Part shown: positions 62,238 to 64,000 of the stretch, piece after piece | Layout: each line of letters opens with the position of its first letter | Position numbering within the stretch: position 1 is the stretch's first letter | NCBI GenBank assembly: GCA_024233085.1 | Contig: JACKQC010000008.1 | Location: forward strand, 1 to 64,000 | From: Akkermansiaceae bacterium | GTDB taxonomy: Bacteria; Verrucomicrobiota; Verrucomicrobiia; Verrucomicrobiales; DEV007 | Reading direction: 5' to 3' | Length of the DNA stretch: 64,000 nt | Notes under the pieces: model-generated | What the model was told of the DNA's origin: nothing | What the model saw: the letters and a program-made list of their open reading frames with translations, nothing else | Database searches by the model: none | Made by a program: the position numbers and the translations under genes

Positions 62238-64000
62238 GTGAGAAATCGAACGCGTATCACCAGTTACGACAACGCCACCCCCGGCGCCGGCGTGGTGCTC
62301 AACCAGGTCGCCCACGAGCACGACGACTTCGGCCAGTTGACCGCCGACCGTCAGGCCCACAGCGGCGCGGTGGTTGGCGCGACACCCGCCGTCACCTACA
62401 CCTACGAGGACGGGTCCCTCGGCAATACCGCCCGGCGCACCGCCGTCGTCTATCCCGACGGCCGGAAGATCACCCTCGGCTACGGCGCCACCGGCGGCGC
62501 CAGCGACCGGCTCAGCCGCGTGGAGACGCTCAAGATCTTCGGCGACAGCCTCGACACCGCCGCCTACACCTTCGTGGGCGCCTCGCGCTATGTCAGGATC
62601 GCCTACCCGGTCCCCGGCGTGGAGCGCACCTACCTCAAGGGCGCCACCGAGCCCGTCGGCGACGCCGGCGATCCCTACACCGGGTTCGATTGTCCTTTCG
62701 CTTCGCGAAATGACTTGGAGGAAGGCTCCGCTTCGCTTCGCGATTCATTGTGCGCTTCCGCGCCAGGCCAATGTCCTTTCGCTTCGCGAAACGACCTGGA
62801 GGAAGGCTCCGCTCCGCTTCGCTTGCCGTTGAGCGCTTCCGCGCCATGCCAGTGTTTCGGGCGCGTGGTGGACATGCGCTGGCAGGTCACCGCCACCGGG
62901 GACATGCGCGACCGCTACCAGTGGGGCTACGATTGTCCTTCCGCGTTGCGGAATGACCTGGAGAGCGGCTCCGCTGCGCTCCGCGCTTCGGTGAGCGCTC
63001 ACGCGCCATGCCAGTGCTCCGGCAACCGGCTCTGGCGGGAAAACCTCGTCGCCCCCTCCGGGCAGGACGAGTTCTACGCCTACGATGCCCTCTACCAGGT
63101 CAGCGACGCCGGGCGGGGCGACCTGAATATCAACCGCACCGCCATCGGCGGGATACCCGCCGAGGCGCAGGCCTTCGACTACGACCCCACCGGGAACTGG
63201 TTGCGGACCACCATCGAGGCCGACGGCGTCGAGACCCTCGACCAGACTCGCGTCCACAACCGGGACAACCAGCTCACCCAGATCGATGGCTCGAACGCCG
63301 GCATCCTATACGACCGCGCCGGCAACGCCCTGAAGATGCCGCCCAATGCGAGCGGCGATTGGTCGGATCACTTCAACCTCACCTGGGACGCCTGGAACCG
63401 CCTGGTCGGCGTGAAGGATTCGCTCGACCAGTTCGTGGCCGCCTACACCTACGACGGCGTCTTCCGCCGCGTCACCCGCACCACGCCCGACCTGTGGGTC
63501 CACGAGACCTATTACAACGACCTGTGGCGCCCGGTGGAGGTCCGCTCGATCGGGGAAACGAACTTCAAGCGCCAGCATGTGTGGGGCGCGCGGCCGGGGC
63601 ACCGGGACGAGCTGATCCTGCGGGACCGCGACACCGACGGGAACGGCACGCTCGACGAGCGGCTCTATTGCCTGATGGACTACTACAACCCCACCGCCGT
63701 GCTCAACAGCGCCGGCGAAGTGCGGGAGCGCTACGCCTGGTCGGCCTTCGGGCTGCGGCGCGTCATGGAGGCGAACTGGACGGCGCGGTCATCCAGCGCC
63801 CACGGGTTCGACTTCGGGTTTCACGGGCAGTTCTTGGACGGGGAGACGGGGTATTATGATTATGGGTATCGGTATTACAGTGCTGAGATTGGGAGATGGC
63901 TGTCAAAGGATCCAAAAAAGGAGATTGGAGGATTAAACATCTATATTTTCACGGAAAATCGGACCGTCAATGAAAATGATCGTCTGGGCTTAGATTTGGA
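62238..64000 (+). CDS. Rhs/YD-repeat protein, 5'-truncated and running off the window
   Basis: A frame open from 62169 to the window end, probably from GTG 62238 or TTG 62217, encodes YD-repeat units (YTYEDGSLGN, FGQLTADRQ, YQWGYD, FDYDPTGNWLRTT, YDRAGN, YTYDGVFRRVTR) and the Rhs core end (GFDFGFHGQFLDGETGYYDYGYRYYSAEIGRWLSKDP...NDRLGLDL). The long N-terminal part of an Rhs protein is missing; TldE ends only 230 bp upstream. The last 150 bp are A+T-rich, as usual where the variable toxin tip begins. It carries in-frame cysteine-bounded inserts. Confidence 0.88.
   Translation, partial: MRNRTRITSYDNATPGAGVVLNQVAHEHDDFGQLTADRQAHSGAVVGATPAVTYTYEDGSLGNTARRTAVVYPDGRKITLGYGATGGASDRLSRVETLKIFGDSLDTAAYTFVGASRYVRIAYPVPGVERTYLKGATEPVGDAGDPYTGFDCPFASRNDLEEGSASLRDSLCASAPGQCPFASRNDLEEGSAPLRLPLSASAPCQCFGRVVDMRWQVTATGDMRDRYQWGYDCPSALRNDLESGSAALRASVSAHAPCQCSGNRLWRENLVAPSGQDEFYAYDALYQVSDAGRGDLNINRTAIGGIPAEAQAFDYDPTGNWLRTTIEADGVETLDQTRVHNRDNQLTQIDGSNAGILYDRAGNALKMPPNASGDWSDHFNLTWDAWNRLVGVKDSLDQFVAAYTYDGVFRRVTRTTPDLWVHETYYNDLWRPVEVRSIGETNFKRQHVWGARPGHRDELILRDRDTDGNGTLDERLYCLMDYYNPTAVLNSAGEVRERYAWSAFGLRRVMEANWTARSSSAHGFDFGFHGQFLDGETGYYDYGYRYYSAEIGRWLSKDPKKEIGGLNIYIFTENRTVNENDRLGLDL
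62691..62855 (+). repeat. In-frame insert in rhs: two tandem copies of an 81/84-bp unit
   Basis: Two head-to-tail copies (62691-62771 and 62772-62855) start TGTCCTTTCGCTTCGCGAAA and end at a TGT codon. They split GFD-(R)FGR of a normal YD repeat and encode C-P-F-A-S-R-N-D-L-E-E-G-S-A... peptides bounded by cysteines. The copies differ by several substitutions. Confidence 0.85.
62934..63017 (+). repeat. In-frame insert in rhs: one 84-bp unit
   Basis: A related third copy (CPSALRNDLESGSAALR..., ending APCQC) splits WGYD-(R)-SGNRLW. Like the other inserts it is a multiple of three, begins with TGT and ends with CAG TGC, so the reading frame stays open. Confidence 0.85.

Overview
This window is a high-G+C bacterial chromosome segment, most likely from the Verrucomicrobiota. 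That placement is inferred from a complete alternative complex III joined to an aa3 oxidase, DUF1573 and DUF2927 proteins, a MoxR/BatA-type operon, IS66, Rhs and the style of the intergenic repeats. No rRNA or tRNA was seen, so lineage cannot be fixed more closely.

Layout. 1-4195: the end of a membrane protein, a probably exported archaemetzincin, and a small sugar-acid oxidation cluster (LDH2-type dehydrogenase, SDR, lactonase-type amidohydrolase). 4363-26368: one long co-directional respiratory island. It holds a CRP-like palindrome and promoter, actABCDEF (alternative complex III), a small membrane protein, a CcoN-like/CcoO-like pair plus a monoheme cytochrome, the aa3 oxidase subunits (I, III, IV, two tiny membrane proteins, II), and maturation genes (ctaA, ctaB, Sco1, a DUF420-DUF1573 fusion, a rhodanese). 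ActA-F would take electrons from quinol, c-type hemes would pass them on, and CtaC/CtaD would reduce O2. The CcoN-like protein has lost the residues for CuB, heme b3 and the second low-spin heme ligand, so it is probably a structural or adaptor subunit.

26438-34773: pyrF-pyrE, then a small gene split by a complete IS66 element with 8-bp target duplications, a block of palindromic repeats, then guaB, a toxin-antitoxin pair and guaA. 34805-47752: serA, a methyltransferase, a ZnuA-like lipoprotein, an FKBP isomerase, a putative molybdenum-carrier-like protein, glycogen phosphorylase, an exported barrel-like protein, a parallel beta-helix protein, a kinase-like protein with a damaged 5' end, and an SDR. 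48067-57134: moxR, DUF58, a BatA-like protein with a PA14-like domain, a large vWA membrane protein, and rluE. 57139-64000: an unknown regulator-like gene, a DUF2927 protein, tldD-tldE, and a 5'-truncated rhs gene running off the window.

The strongest undescribed feature is a family of near-palindromic 19-nt units (consensus GACCCAACCCTGTTGACTC) set 22 bp apart. I count 26 units at 11 loci. Within every locus the spacing is exactly 22 bp, whether units are direct or inverted, and one pair lies in frame inside a coding sequence. A second, unrelated repeat inserts 27-28-residue cysteine-bounded peptides in frame into the rhs gene. Several genes lack a Shine-Dalgarno sequence and have promoter-like elements placed so that transcripts would be leaderless or nearly so.
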